Position numbers and translations under genes: made by a program. A stretch of 64,000 bases of DNA from assembly GCF_016741815.1 (NCBI RefSeq), contig NZ_JAERRJ010000013.1, forward strand, positions 62,001 through 126,000. The letters are read 5' to 3'. Shown piece after piece: positions 7,134 to 15,797 of the stretch. The number at the start of each line of letters is the position of its first letter. Position 1 is the stretch's first letter. A model generated the notes under the pieces. It worked only from the letters and a program-made list of their open reading frames with translations, was not told the origin of the DNA and ran no database searches. Source of the DNA: Nocardia acididurans. Lineage in GTDB: Bacteria > Actinomycetota > Actinomycetes > Mycobacteriales > Mycobacteriaceae.

Positions 7134-9392
7134 ATGACAGACACTGTGACCAGTTCCGCCGCCGAGGTCGAGCCCGGCGTCTTCGAGTCCGTAGCCCTGA
7201 TCGACAACGGCAGCTTCGGCACTCGCACCATCCGCTTCGAGACCGGCCGCCTGGCCAAGCAGGCCGCGGGTTCCGTGGTCGCCTACCTCGACGACGAGAC
7301 CATGCTGCTGTCGGCCACCACGGCCTCCAAGCAGCCCAAGGATCAGTTCGACTTCTTCCCGCTGACGGTGGACGTCGAGGAGCGCATGTACGCCGCGGGC
7401 CGCATCCCCGGCTCGTTCTTCCGTCGTGAGGGCCGTCCCTCCACCGACGCCATCCTGACCTGCCGCCTGATCGACCGGCCGCTGCGTCCCTCCTTCGTGG
7501 ACGGCCTGCGCAACGAGATCCAGGTCGTCGTGACCGTCATGTCGCTGGATCCCAAGGATCTGTACGACGTGGTCGCCATCAACGCCGCCTCGGCGTCGAC
7601 CCAGCTCGCGGGCCTGCCCTTCTCGGGTCCGGTCGGCGGCGTGCGCGTCGCCCTGATCGGTGACCAGTGGGTCGCGTTCCCGACCGTCGAGCAGCTGGAA
7701 GGCGCCGTGTTCGACATGGTCGTCGCCGGCCGCGTGGTCGAGGGCGACGTCGCCATCATGATGGTCGAGGCCGAGGCCACCGACAATGTGCTCGCGCTGA
7801 TCGCCGACGGCGGCACCGCGCCGACCGAAGCCGTTGTGGCGCAGGGCCTCGAGGCCGCCAAGCCGTTCATCGCGCGGCTGTGCAAGGCGCAGGCCGACCT
7901 GGCCGCGCTGGCCGCCAAGGAGACGGGCGAGTTCCCGGTCTTCCTGCCGTACCAGTCCGATGTGTTCGAGGCCGTGCTCGGCACCGCCAAGGCGGAGCTG
8001 AACGAGGCGCTGTCCATCGCGGGCAAGCACGAGCGCGAGGATCGCATCGACGAGATCAAGCTCGATGTGCTCTCCAGCCTGGCCGAGACCTTCGAGGGTC
8101 GCGAGAAGGAGATCGGCGCGGCGTTCCGCTCGGTCACCAAGAAGCTGGTGCGCCAGCGCATCCTGACCGACGGCTTCCGCATCGACGGCCGCGGCCTGGC
8201 GGATATCCGTTCGCTGTCGGCCGAGGTCGCGGTCATCCCGCGGGCCCACGGTTCGGCGCTGTTCGAGCGTGGCGAGACCCAGATCATGGGCGTCACCACC
8301 CTCGACATGGTGAAGATGGCGCAGCAGGTCGACTCGCTCGGCCCGGAGACCTCCAAGCGCTACATGCACCACTACAACTTCCCGCCGTACTCCACCGGTG
8401 AGACCGGTCGCGTGGGTTCGCCCAAGCGCCGCGAGATCGGCCACGGCGCGCTCGCCGAGCGTGCGCTCATGCCGGTGCTGCCCTCGCAGGAGGAGTTCCC
8501 CTACGCCATCCGTCAGGTGTCGGAAGCGCTGGGCTCCAACGGCTCCACCTCGATGGGCTCGGTCTGTGCCTCGACCCTGTCGCTGCTGAACGCCGGTGTG
8601 CCGCTGAAGGCTCCGGTCGCCGGTATCGCCATGGGCCTGGTGTCGGACACCGTGAAGAACGACAAGGGTGAGGACGAGGTCCGCTACGTGGCCCTCACCG
8701 ACATCCTGGGCGCCGAGGATGCCTTCGGCGACATGGACTTCAAGGTGGCCGGTACGCCCGAGTTCGTCACCGCCCTGCAGCTGGACACCAAACTGGACGG
8801 CATCCCGTCGCAGGTGCTGGCCGGTGCGCTGAACCAGGCCAAGGACGCTCGCCTCACCATCCTGGATGTCATGGCCGAGGCCATCGCCACCCCGGACGAG
8901 ATGAGCCCCTACGCTCCGCGCGTCACCGCCATCAAGATCCCGGTCGACAAGATCGGTGAGGTGATCGGACCCAAGGGCAAGGTCATCAACCAGATCACCG
9001 AGGACACCGGCGCCAACATCTCCATCGAGGATGACGGCACCGTGTTCGTCGGCGCGACCGACGGCCCGTCGGCGCAGGCGGCGATCGACGCGATCAACGC
9101 CATCGCGAACCCGCAGCTGCCGAAGGTCGGCGAGCGCTTCCTGGGCACGGTCGTGAAGACCACCGCCTTCGGCGCGTTCGTCTCGCTGCTGCCGGGTCGC
9201 GACGGTCTGGTGCACATCTCCAAGCTGGGCAACGGCAAGCGGGTCGCCAAGGTCGAGGACGTGGTGAACGTCGGCGACAAGATCCGTGTCGAGATCGCCG
9301 ATATCGACAACCGCGGCAAGATCTCGCTGGTGCCGATCGACGAGGATTCGGACAACAACGCCGAGGCCGCCGTGGCGGCCGACGCGGAGTAA
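7134..9392 (+). CDS. pnp: Polyribonucleotide nucleotidyltransferase (PNPase)
   Basis: PNPase degrades RNA 3' to 5' by phosphorolysis and, in actinobacteria, can add 3' tails. At 752 residues it is full length. Two RNase PH domains flank a helical domain; the catalytic second core contains the FGDMDFKVAGTPEFVTALQ block (about residues 535–555). A KH domain follows (KIPVDKIGEVIGPKGKVINQ) and then an S1 domain (GERFLGTVVKTTAFGAFVSL). ATG 7134 is taken over the in-frame 7092 start because the homologous N-terminus MTDTVTSSAAEVEPG begins there behind a GAGAGG site. A strong hairpin at 9412–9448 ends the unit. Confidence 0.97.
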   Translation: MTDTVTSSAAEVEPGVFESVALIDNGSFGTRTIRFETGRLAKQAAGSVVAYLDDETMLLSATTASKQPKDQFDFFPLTVDVEERMYAAGRIPGSFFRREGRPSTDAILTCRLIDRPLRPSFVDGLRNEIQVVVTVMSLDPKDLYDVVAINAASASTQLAGLPFSGPVGGVRVALIGDQWVAFPTVEQLEGAVFDMVVAGRVVEGDVAIMMVEAEATDNVLALIADGGTAPTEAVVAQGLEAAKPFIARLCKAQADLAALAAKETGEFPVFLPYQSDVFEAVLGTAKAELNEALSIAGKHEREDRIDEIKLDVLSSLAETFEGREKEIGAAFRSVTKKLVRQRILTDGFRIDGRGLADIRSLSAEVAVIPRAHGSALFERGETQIMGVTTLDMVKMAQQVDSLGPETSKRYMHHYNFPPYSTGETGRVGSPKRREIGHGALAERALMPVLPSQEEFPYAIRQVSEALGSNGSTSMGSVCASTLSLLNAGVPLKAPVAGIAMGLVSDTVKNDKGEDEVRYVALTDILGAEDAFGDMDFKVAGTPEFVTALQLDTKLDGIPSQVLAGALNQAKDARLTILDVMAEAIATPDEMSPYAPRVTAIKIPVDKIGEVIGPKGKVINQITEDTGANISIEDDGTVFVGATDGPSAQAAIDAINAIANPQLPKVGERFLGTVVKTTAFGAFVSLLPGRDGLVHISKLGNGKRVAKVEDVVNVGDKIRVEIADIDNRGKISLVPIDEDSDNNAEAAVAADAE

Positions 9393-9411
9393 TCCTCACG
9401 CTCTGACACGC

Positions 9412-9448
9412 GGTGGCCCCCTGCGCCCAATCGGCGCAGGGGGCCACC
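9412..9448 (+). terminator. Terminator hairpin after pnp
   Basis: Two perfectly complementary 16-nt arms (9412–9427 and 9433–9448, GGTGGCCCCC... and its complement) enclose a 5-nt loop 20 nt after the pnp stop. There is no U-tract, as is common for actinobacterial terminators. Confidence 0.8.
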
Positions 9449-9574
9449 GATTGTCGTACTGCGGGAGTACGGTTCAACCACTAGTACTCATTCTGTTGCG
9501 CCACCCGGCTCGGGCGGCGAGGATCTCCACGCACGAAAAAGGACACTCCACTGTCGGGTAAGGCTCCCTCCCTG

Positions 9575-10891
9575 GTGATCACGAAAACCGAAGCGCTGCC
9601 GGCCGATGCCGGTGTGCGGCGGACCGTTCTGCCCGGTGGGCTACGCGTCGTCACCGAGCACGTGCCGGGCGTGCGCTCGGCCTCCATCGGCGTGTGGGTC
9701 GGAGTCGGCTCACGCGACGAGGGCCCGACGGTCGCCGGTGCGGCGCACTTCCTCGAGCATCTGCTGTTCAAGGCCACGCCCACGCGCTCGGCCCTGGATA
9801 TCGCCGAGGCCATGGATTCGGTGGGCGGTGAACTGAACGCGTTCACCGCCAAGGAGCAGACCTGCTACTACGCGCACGTCATCGACGAGGATCTGCCGCT
9901 CGCGGTGGATCTGGTCTCCGATGTGGTGCTGCGCGGCCTGTGCCGCGCCGAGGACGTCTCGGTGGAACGTCAGGTGGTGCTGGAGGAGATCTCCATGCGC
10001 GACGACGATCCCGAGGACACCGTCGGCGATATGTTCCTCACCGCGATGTTCGGCGACCATCCGGTGGGCCGGCCGGTGATCGGCAGTATCGAGACCATCG
10101 AAGCCATGCAGGCGCATCAGCTGCGCTCCTTCCATCAGCGCCGCTACCGGCCCGATCGCATGGTGGTCGCGGTGGCGGGCAATATCGAGCACGAGCACAC
10201 GGTGGAACTCGTGCACCGCGCTTTCGCCCCGCATCTGGAAGCCGGTCGCGAGCCCGCGCCCCGCCGCGAGGGCAAGTTCCGCCCGCGCGGCAATCCCGAA
10301 CTGCTGCGCATGTACCGCGACAGCGAACAGGCGCACCTGGTCTTCGGCACCCGCGCCTTCGGCCGTCACGAGGGCGAGAAGCGCTGGCCCCTCTCGGTAT
10401 TGAACACGGTGCTCGGCGGCGGCCTGAGTTCCCGCCTGTTCCAGCGCATCCGCGAGGAACGCGGTCTCGCCTACTCGGTCTACTCCAGCGTCGACACCTT
10501 CGCCGACACCGGCGCCTTCTCCGTCTACCTGGGTTGCCAGCCCGAAAACCTCGGCAAGGTGGCCACTCTCGCGCGCACCGTCCTCGAGGAGGTAGCGGCC
10601 AACGGCATCTCCGACGCCGAATGCGCCCGCGCCAAAGGCTCCCTGCGCGGCGGCCTGGTCCTCGGCCTCGAGGATTCCGGCTCGCGCATGAACCGCATCG
10701 GCCGCAGCGAACTCAGCTACGGCAACCATCGCAGCGTCTCCGAAACCCTCGCGCGCATAGACGAAGTCACCACCGACGAGGTCTCGGCCATCGCCCGCAC
10801 TCTGCTGTCGCGCCCCTTCGGCGCGGCCGTGGCGGGCCCCTACCGCCGCACCCGCGACCTCCCCGCGGTGGTCCGCAACCTGGTCGTCTGA
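9575..10891 (+). CDS. pepR: M16-family zinc peptidase (PepR-like)
   Basis: A 438-residue processing-peptidase-like metalloprotease, matching mycobacterial PepR in sequence and in its position after pnp. The inverted zinc motif HFLEH (in AAHFLEHLLFK, about residues 57–67) is present, with the downstream glutamate region VVLEEISMRDDDPEDT; the second, inactive half carries VLNTVLGGGLSSRLFQRIRE. The GTG at 9575 is the first conventional start, but a CTG at 9551 (reading LSGKAPSLV) has a far better ribosome site, AAAAAGGA 7 nt upstream, so the protein may be eight residues longer. A perfect hairpin at 10898–10920 follows. Confidence 0.93.
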   Translation: MITKTEALPADAGVRRTVLPGGLRVVTEHVPGVRSASIGVWVGVGSRDEGPTVAGAAHFLEHLLFKATPTRSALDIAEAMDSVGGELNAFTAKEQTCYYAHVIDEDLPLAVDLVSDVVLRGLCRAEDVSVERQVVLEEISMRDDDPEDTVGDMFLTAMFGDHPVGRPVIGSIETIEAMQAHQLRSFHQRRYRPDRMVVAVAGNIEHEHTVELVHRAFAPHLEAGREPAPRREGKFRPRGNPELLRMYRDSEQAHLVFGTRAFGRHEGEKRWPLSVLNTVLGGGLSSRLFQRIREERGLAYSVYSSVDTFADTGAFSVYLGCQPENLGKVATLARTVLEEVAANGISDAECARAKGSLRGGLVLGLEDSGSRMNRIGRSELSYGNHRSVSETLARIDEVTTDEVSAIARTLLSRPFGAAVAGPYRRTRDLPAVVRNLVV

Positions 10892-10897
10892 CCTGCA

Positions 10898-10920
10898 CGG
10901 GCCCGGATCTTCCGGGCCCG
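10898..10920 (+). terminator. Terminator hairpin after pepR
   Basis: CGGGCCCGGA and TCCGGGCCCG, perfectly complementary, flank a 3-nt loop starting 7 nt after the pepR stop. No U-tract. Confidence 0.75.
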
Positions 10921-11101
10921 GCGGGTCGTGCGTTGTCCCGGCGGGCCCGGCCCGGACGCGAAATTCTTTGCGCGATAGGTGGACTTGCCGTCGCGGGTCG
11001 GCAACTGGTCGGCTAGTCTCGCCCGGAACCGTTGCACACAGTGCGGCGGTCGGACGCCGGACCCTGGTTGCGGGGGTGGCGTGCTCACGATCGGGAGAGG
11101 G

Positions 11102-12835
11102 ATGTTCGACACCTCGCAGGTGCTGGAAAAAGCGCGCGTCGCAAGTGATCTCGGCCGACTGGACGAGGCTCGGGAGATAGTCGGCAAGGCGCTCGCGGAC
11201 GCGCCACATGATCCGGGCCTGCTGGAGGAGATGGCCGATATCGCGTATCGGCTGGATCGGGTGGACGAGGCGTTGCGGATGGCCGGGCTGGCTATCGCCG
11301 CCGACCCGGATCGGGTGGAGGCCCATCTCACGGCGGCGCTGGCCTTCGAGGCCGCCGCGCGCGACGAAGAAGCGGTTCGCCATGTGCGGGTGGCGGTTTC
11401 GCTGGAGCCGGAGAATCCGGCGGCACTGCTGACCCTGGCGGGGGTGCTGTCGCGGGTGCGGCGCACCGAGTTGGCCGAGCGGGCCGAGGCGCGCACCGCC
11501 GTGGTGCGGGCGATGCAGGTCGCGCCCACCGCGAACACGCATGCGGCGGCCGCCGCGCTGGAACTGGAGTTCGGGGATCGGGCCGCCGCCGAGAAGCATG
11601 TCGCGGCCGGGCTGGAACTCAATTCACTGCACACCGACCTGCTGCTGCTGAAGGCGCGCCTGGAGGTGTGGAGCGGCGGGCCGATCAGCGTGCTGCGCGG
11701 GCTGCTCGCCTCGCGGCCCGGCCATCTGCCCGCCCGGCAGACCTTCGCCGCCACCACGTGGCGGTCGATGCTGGGTGCGGCGGGCTGGGTGTGGGCCGCG
11801 CTCGCCGCGATCGCCCTTGCGGCCGTGTGGATTCCGGCCGGCGGGCTCACCTGGGCCGTGTCGGTCGTGCTCGCGGCGGTGCCGGTGGCCTGGGCTCGGA
11901 TCTTCCAGGGGTTGAAAGAGCAACTGCCGGAAGGCTATCTGCTGCGCCGACTACGCAGCCGCCGAGAAGCCCTGCCGGCGTTGGCGATTCTGGTGGTCGC
12001 GCTGCTCGTCGGAGGCGTCGGCGCGCTGCTGGTGCGCACCGACGGCGACGGGTACGCGGTCCGGGACGGGAGCGTGCTGCTGCTGGCCGCGGCCGTGGCT
12101 GTCGGTCTCACGCACGGTCTGCTGTTCTGCGCCTGGCTGCGCCGCAACGGCGGCGAGGAGGACTCGCTGGGCAGTTTCGTCTTCGCCGCGTACCGCTTTC
12201 TGCTGACCGCCGCCATCGCGGTGGCGGGCGCGGGATTGCTGGCGGCCCTGGCGGATTCGGCCCACCAGCCCGATGCGGCCTGGACCTTCACGGCGTTGCT
12301 GAGCATCGTCGCGGGTGTCTTCGCCGTCGAAATGCTGATCGCGGTGCTCGTGCAGTCGCGTCGTCGTCGCCGCCGTCGGCTGGCCGCCACCCTGGGCGGC
12401 ATGCTGGCCCCGGCGATTCTCCTCGCGGCCGGTGGATTCCTCTGGGCCGCAGGCCATGTCGCGTCCGCCGATTTCCAGGGTGGTGCTTCGGCCCCCGAGG
12501 CGCCCGTCGCCCCGGCCCCCGTCACCTCCACGACGGTCCCGCCGACCACGACCACCACGACGGTCACCACGCCTCCGCCCCCGCCGGCCGAGACGATCGC
12601 CCCACCGCCGGAGGCGCCCGCGCCCCCGCCCGAGGGCTTCATCCCGCCGCCGCCCGCACCCGAGGTCCCGGTGGAACCGGCGCCCCCGCCGCCGCCCCGG
12701 CCGAACCCGCTCCCGAGGTGGTGCCGCCCGCGCCATAGGCCGGTACGCCCCACGGTTCCCGCCCGGCACGGACGGGCCGCACAGTGCGGGTTCGGTAGCC
12801 AGCGACGGCGTACGGGGGCAGACTGTCTCGGGTGA
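11102..12835 (+). CDS. TPR-containing multi-pass membrane protein with Pro-rich tail, probable 3' frameshift
   Basis: As read, 577 residues. Residues about 1–190 are TPR-like helices (VLEKARVASDLGRLDEARE, LLEEMADIAYRLDRVDEALR). Then come about six hydrophobic segments (for example WVWAALAAIALAAVWIPAGG, AILVVALLVGGVGALLV) and, after the last one, an extracytoplasmic Thr/Pro tail. ATG 11102 follows GGGAGAGG. The end is suspect: after PVEPAPPPPP this frame runs into an Arg/Cys/Trp-rich stretch typical of noncoding translation, while the neighbouring frame continues AEPAPEVVPPAP and stops at 12738. One missing base in the C/G-rich run near 12675–12700 would explain this. As read, its stop overlaps the next GTG start (GTGA). 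Confidence 0.75.
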   Translation: MFDTSQVLEKARVASDLGRLDEAREIVGKALADAPHDPGLLEEMADIAYRLDRVDEALRMAGLAIAADPDRVEAHLTAALAFEAAARDEEAVRHVRVAVSLEPENPAALLTLAGVLSRVRRTELAERAEARTAVVRAMQVAPTANTHAAAAALELEFGDRAAAEKHVAAGLELNSLHTDLLLLKARLEVWSGGPISVLRGLLASRPGHLPARQTFAATTWRSMLGAAGWVWAALAAIALAAVWIPAGGLTWAVSVVLAAVPVAWARIFQGLKEQLPEGYLLRRLRSRREALPALAILVVALLVGGVGALLVRTDGDGYAVRDGSVLLLAAAVAVGLTHGLLFCAWLRRNGGEEDSLGSFVFAAYRFLLTAAIAVAGAGLLAALADSAHQPDAAWTFTALLSIVAGVFAVEMLIAVLVQSRRRRRRRLAATLGGMLAPAILLAAGGFLWAAGHVASADFQGGASAPEAPVAPAPVTSTTVPPTTTTTTVTTPPPPPAETIAPPPEAPAPPPEGFIPPPPAPEVPVEPAPPPPPRPNPLPRWCRPRHRPVRPTVPARHGRAAQCGFGSQRRRTGADCLG

Positions 12836-14289
12836 CGAATCTGAGCAAAGGCGCCAATGTGCCCGTCGCCGCCGGGGCCGTGCGTGCGGTCCTCGGCTGG
12901 TCGGGCGGGCCCGGGGTTCCCGATATCGATGCCTCGGCGCTGCTGCTGACCACCGCGGGCCGGGTGCGGTCGGATGTGGACTTCGTGTTCTACAACCAGG
13001 CCGGACACCCCAGCGGAGCGGTGCGGTACGCGGGCAAGCAGGGGAGCGCCGATGCGGTCGAGGTGAATCTCGCTGCGGTGGAGGCGGATATCGACCGCAT
13101 CGCGGTGTGCGCCTCCGCCGACGGCGGCACCTTCGGGCAGGTTCCGGGGCTGACCCTGCGCCTGCTCGACGCCGCCGGAGGGGCCGAGATCGCACGCTTC
13201 GACATCGCTGCCGGGCCGGAGACGGCCATGCTGTGCGGGGAGCTCTATCGGCGCGGCGGGGTGTGGAAGTTCCGCGCCGTCGGCCAGGGCTGGTCGAGCG
13301 GATTGGCCGGGCTGGCCACCGATTTCGGCATCAGCGTCGACGACGCCCCCGCGGCTCCCGCGAGTTCCGCTGCGCCACAGCCGATCCCCGCACAGCAGCC
13401 GCACACGCCCCCGCGGCAGCAGTACGCCCCGCCGCCGCAGCAATTCACGCCGCCCCCTGCCCCGCAGTTCGCCCCGCCGGTGCAGCCTTCTCCGCCACCC
13501 CAGCCCGCCGTGCCCGGTGTGCGGCTCACCAAGGGGGAGGATCAGCTGCCGATCGATATGCGCAAGCGGATGTCGCTGCGCAAGGAGCAGGTGGCGGTCA
13601 GCCTGGCCAAGCAGGGTATGCAGGGGCTGACGGCGCGGGTCATCCTGGTGCTGGACGCCTCCGGGTCGATGACGATGCTCTACGAGAAGAAGGTCGTGCA
13701 CCGGGTCGTCGAACGCATGGCCGCGGTGGCCGCGCAACTCGACGACAACGGCGTCATGCCCGCGTGGACGTTCGCGAGCAATCCGGCGCGGCTGCCGGAT
13801 CTCACGCTCGCCGATCTGCCGCGCTGGCTGGAACTGCATGTGCGCTGCGGGCAGTTGAAACTGTTCGGCGGGCGGCGCGCCGCGAATCTGCAACCGGGCC
13901 AGGTGGATATGCGCGTGGTCGGCATCCAGAACGAGGAGCAGAAGGTGATCGCGGAGGTGCGCAACCAGGTGCGCGCCGAACGGGTGCCGCTGCCCACCAT
14001 CGTGCTGTTCTTCTCCGACGGCGGCGTCTACAAGAACCGCGAGATCGAGCGGGAACTGCGGGCCGCCGTCGAGGAACCGATCTTCTGGCAGTTCGTCGGC
14101 CTCGGCAGCAAGGCGGGCTACGGCGTGCTGGAACGCCTGGACACCATGGGCGGCCGCCGCGTCGACAATGTCGGCTTCTTCTCGGTCGACGATATCGACA
14201 ACCTCTCCGACCCCGAACTCTACGATCGCCTGCTCTCGGAGTTCCCGTCCTGGATCAAGGCCGCCGCCGCGGCGGGCATTCTGCGCTGA
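12832..14289 (+). CDS. TerD-like domain fused to vWA (TerF-type) domain
   Basis: A 485-residue fusion. Residues about 1–170 form a TerD domain (calcium-binding stress family): DFVFYNQAGHPSGAV, FGQVPGLTLRLLD, ELYRRGGVWKFRAVGQGW. A Pro/Gln linker (about 180–225) leads to a von Willebrand A-like domain with the MIDAS motif VLDASGSM (about residues 276–283) and FFSDGGVYKNREIE. This resembles TerF of tellurite-resistance loci, but no other ter gene is nearby. The GTG start overlaps the upstream stop; CAGACT-N7-GTG might also give its own promoter. Coupling to the TPR membrane protein suggests a membrane-associated stress or signalling pair; that is inference. Confidence 0.88.
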   Translation: MTNLSKGANVPVAAGAVRAVLGWSGGPGVPDIDASALLLTTAGRVRSDVDFVFYNQAGHPSGAVRYAGKQGSADAVEVNLAAVEADIDRIAVCASADGGTFGQVPGLTLRLLDAAGGAEIARFDIAAGPETAMLCGELYRRGGVWKFRAVGQGWSSGLAGLATDFGISVDDAPAAPASSAAPQPIPAQQPHTPPRQQYAPPPQQFTPPPAPQFAPPVQPSPPPQPAVPGVRLTKGEDQLPIDMRKRMSLRKEQVAVSLAKQGMQGLTARVILVLDASGSMTMLYEKKVVHRVVERMAAVAAQLDDNGVMPAWTFASNPARLPDLTLADLPRWLELHVRCGQLKLFGGRRAANLQPGQVDMRVVGIQNEEQKVIAEVRNQVRAERVPLPTIVLFFSDGGVYKNREIERELRAAVEEPIFWQFVGLGSKAGYGVLERLDTMGGRRVDNVGFFSVDDIDNLSDPELYDRLLSEFPSWIKAAAAAGILR

Positions 14290-14349
14290 CCGCCCCGGTG
14301 CCCGCGCGTCCGGCTCTATCCTGGGAAGCGTTCGTCCGAGGAGGAGCGT

Positions 14350-14814
14350 ATGGGCGTGGTCACCGGTTTCGCGCATGTCAAGATCCCCGTCACGGATCTG
14401 AAGACCAGCACCGCCTGGTACCGCGCGCTACTCGAGCTCGAGCCGGGTTTCGAATTCGTCGAGAACGGTGTGCTGCGCGGCGTCGGCCTCGTCGACCGCA
14501 GCACCGGCGTGCGAGTCTCGTTGCGCGAGCGCGCTTTCTGTGTGGGCGCGCCCGATCTCACCGGATTCGACATCGTCGCCTTCCGGCTGCCCACCCAGGA
14601 CGCTCTCGACGATTTCATCGCCCACTGCCGCGATCTCGGCCTCGACTACACCTATCAGGATCGCGGAACCTTCGGCGCCGCAATCGATGTCCCCGACCCG
14701 GACGGCACGATCGTGCGGTTCATCTTCGATCGGGTGGAACCGGAGACGTTCGTGGGCCTCGAATTCGACGACACCGGATACCTGGGCAGTTACGACACTC
14801 CGCAGCTGCCCTGA
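14350..14814 (+). CDS. VOC/glyoxalase-fold protein
   Basis: A 154-residue vicinal-oxygen-chelate protein with two beta-alpha-beta-beta-beta repeats: HVKIPVTDLKTSTAWYRALLEL at the N-terminus and DLGLDYTYQDRGTFGAAIDVPDPDGTIVRFI at the C-terminus. Typical VOC metal ligands are partly placed (His near residue 10, Asp/Glu in later strands), but the substrate cannot be inferred; relatives include dioxygenases and resistance proteins. The ATG has a GAGGAG site, and a TATCCT hexamer about 35 nt upstream may be its -10. The last 25 bp overlap the 3' end of the convergent acetyltransferase gene. Confidence 0.85.
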   Translation: MGVVTGFAHVKIPVTDLKTSTAWYRALLELEPGFEFVENGVLRGVGLVDRSTGVRVSLRERAFCVGAPDLTGFDIVAFRLPTQDALDDFIAHCRDLGLDYTYQDRGTFGAAIDVPDPDGTIVRFIFDRVEPETFVGLEFDDTGYLGSYDTPQLP

Positions 14815-15320
14815 TCCAGTTCCCGGCGCATGGCGGTGCGCGGCCAGCGGTCCAGGCCGATCTCGGCTTCGTGTGTGCGCACGCGCAGCAGGTCGGGGGT
14901 CAGCTCGGCGGGATCGAGCGGGCGGAAGCCGAGGCGCTCGTAATATGGTGCGTTCCACGGCACTTCGACGAACGTGGTGAGGGAGAGCGCGGCCACGCCC
15001 TGTGCCCGCGCGCGGTCGGCCAGATCCTCGATGAGCGCCCGCCCGATCCCACGGCGCGCGTGCTCGGGATGGACGGATACCTGGCTGATGTGGACGGTGT
15101 CGTCGGCGCGGTCGTGCAGGAGGTAGGCGACCGGGTGATCCGAATCGTCCACGGCCACCCGGGCGCGCCCGGCCCGCTGGTAGACCTCGAGGGTTTCCAG
15201 TGCGGGTGGTTCGTCCTCGGCGATCTCCGTCATGCCGAGCGTGCGAAACGGTTCGCCCGCGGCGATTTCGATCTTCTGCAGCGTGGGCAAGTCGGTGACG
15301 GTCGCGGGCCGGATGCGCAT
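14790..15320 (-). CDS. GNAT-family N-acetyltransferase
   Basis: A 176-residue acetyl-CoA-dependent transferase. The fold is plain: RIRPATVTDLPTLQKIE at the N-terminus, then VSVHPEHARRGIGRALIEDL, whose R-R-G-I-G-R-A core is the acetyl-CoA pyrophosphate loop (about residues 89–94), and YYERLGFRPLDPAEL at the end. The acceptor substrate is unknown. The ATG at 15320 is leaderless: TACCGT ends 6 nt upstream. Its 3' end overlaps the convergent VOC gene by 25 bp. Confidence 0.9.
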   Translation of the reverse strand: MRIRPATVTDLPTLQKIEIAAGEPFRTLGMTEIAEDEPPALETLEVYQRAGRARVAVDDSDHPVAYLLHDRADDTVHISQVSVHPEHARRGIGRALIEDLADRARAQGVAALSLTTFVEVPWNAPYYERLGFRPLDPAELTPDLLRVRTHEAEIGLDRWPRTAMRRELDQGSCGVS

Positions 15321-15326
15321 GAGGGA

Positions 15327-15332
15327 ACGGTA
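15327..15332 (-). promoter_or_regulatory. -10 element of leaderless GNAT gene
   Basis: On the minus strand TACCGT is followed by 6 nt and the ATG at 15320; no ribosome site is present. Confidence 0.5.
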
Positions 15333-15371
15333 GCGCGAAGTGGCTCCGCGCCGCCTCGGGAATCCGCGCCG

Positions 15372-15704
15372 CTATTCGTCGGCGCGGTTCGCCGCGGTCA
15401 GGATCGCGGGCAGCAGGCCGGGTAGTGCTTCGTTCACATCGTCGGTGCGCAGTCGCTGATAGATATGACCCTCCACCGTCAGCCGCTCGGTGAGGCCGGC
15501 CTCGCGCAGGATCTTGAAGTGGTGGGCGGCGGTGGACTTGCTGACGCCGTCGTAGAGCGCGGCGCAGCGCAGTGCGGTCCCGGCATTGGCCAGGCGGCGG
15601 ATCATCTCCAGGCGGACCGGGTCCTGCAGCGCGCCGAGGACCGCCGGCAGGGCGGGCGGAGGTCCGATCGCGGGCAGTACCGGGGCCGCTTCGGTGTCTG
15701 GCAT
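15372..15704 (-). CDS. ArsR-like winged-helix repressor
   Basis: A 110-residue regulator of the ArsR type. The winged helix reads AVLGALQDPVRLEMIRRLAN, then YDGVSKSTAAHHFKILREAGL (recognition helix about residues 60–75) and a short wing. The classical metal-binding ELCVCDL motif is absent, so it probably senses an organic ligand. The ATG follows GAGG at 6 nt. It diverges from an MFS exporter, and the shared region holds two matching palindromes on the exporter promoter, so it is very likely the exporter's repressor. Confidence 0.88.
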   Translation of the reverse strand: MPDTEAAPVLPAIGPPPALPAVLGALQDPVRLEMIRRLANAGTALRCAALYDGVSKSTAAHHFKILREAGLTERLTVEGHIYQRLRTDDVNEALPGLLPAILTAANRADE

Positions 15705-15726
15705 GAGCTACCTCACTAGGAAACCA

Positions 15727-15779
15727 GGTTTGACGTTCATCGAACCAGGGGTAGTGTCGGGTTCGATCAGAATCAAACT
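15727..15779. promoter_or_regulatory. Tandem operators on the MFS exporter promoter
   Basis: Two copies of the same inverted repeat, GGTTTGA-N6-TCGAACC (15727–15746) and GGTTCGA-N6-TCAAACT (15760–15779), have centres 33 bp apart, three DNA turns. The exporter promoter lies between them: TTGACG (15730–15735), 16 bp, TAGTGT (15752–15757). The first site covers the -35 and the second the expected transcription start. This is a strong signature of repression by the divergent ArsR-like protein. Confidence 0.75.
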
Positions 15780-15797
15780 TACCTGATGGAGGGTTCG

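Noticed and set aside
6780..9215. 811-codon antisense frame over pnp
   Set aside because: Gly/Arg/His/Asp-rich composition is the usual shadow of a high-GC coding strand; pnp on the other strand is certain.
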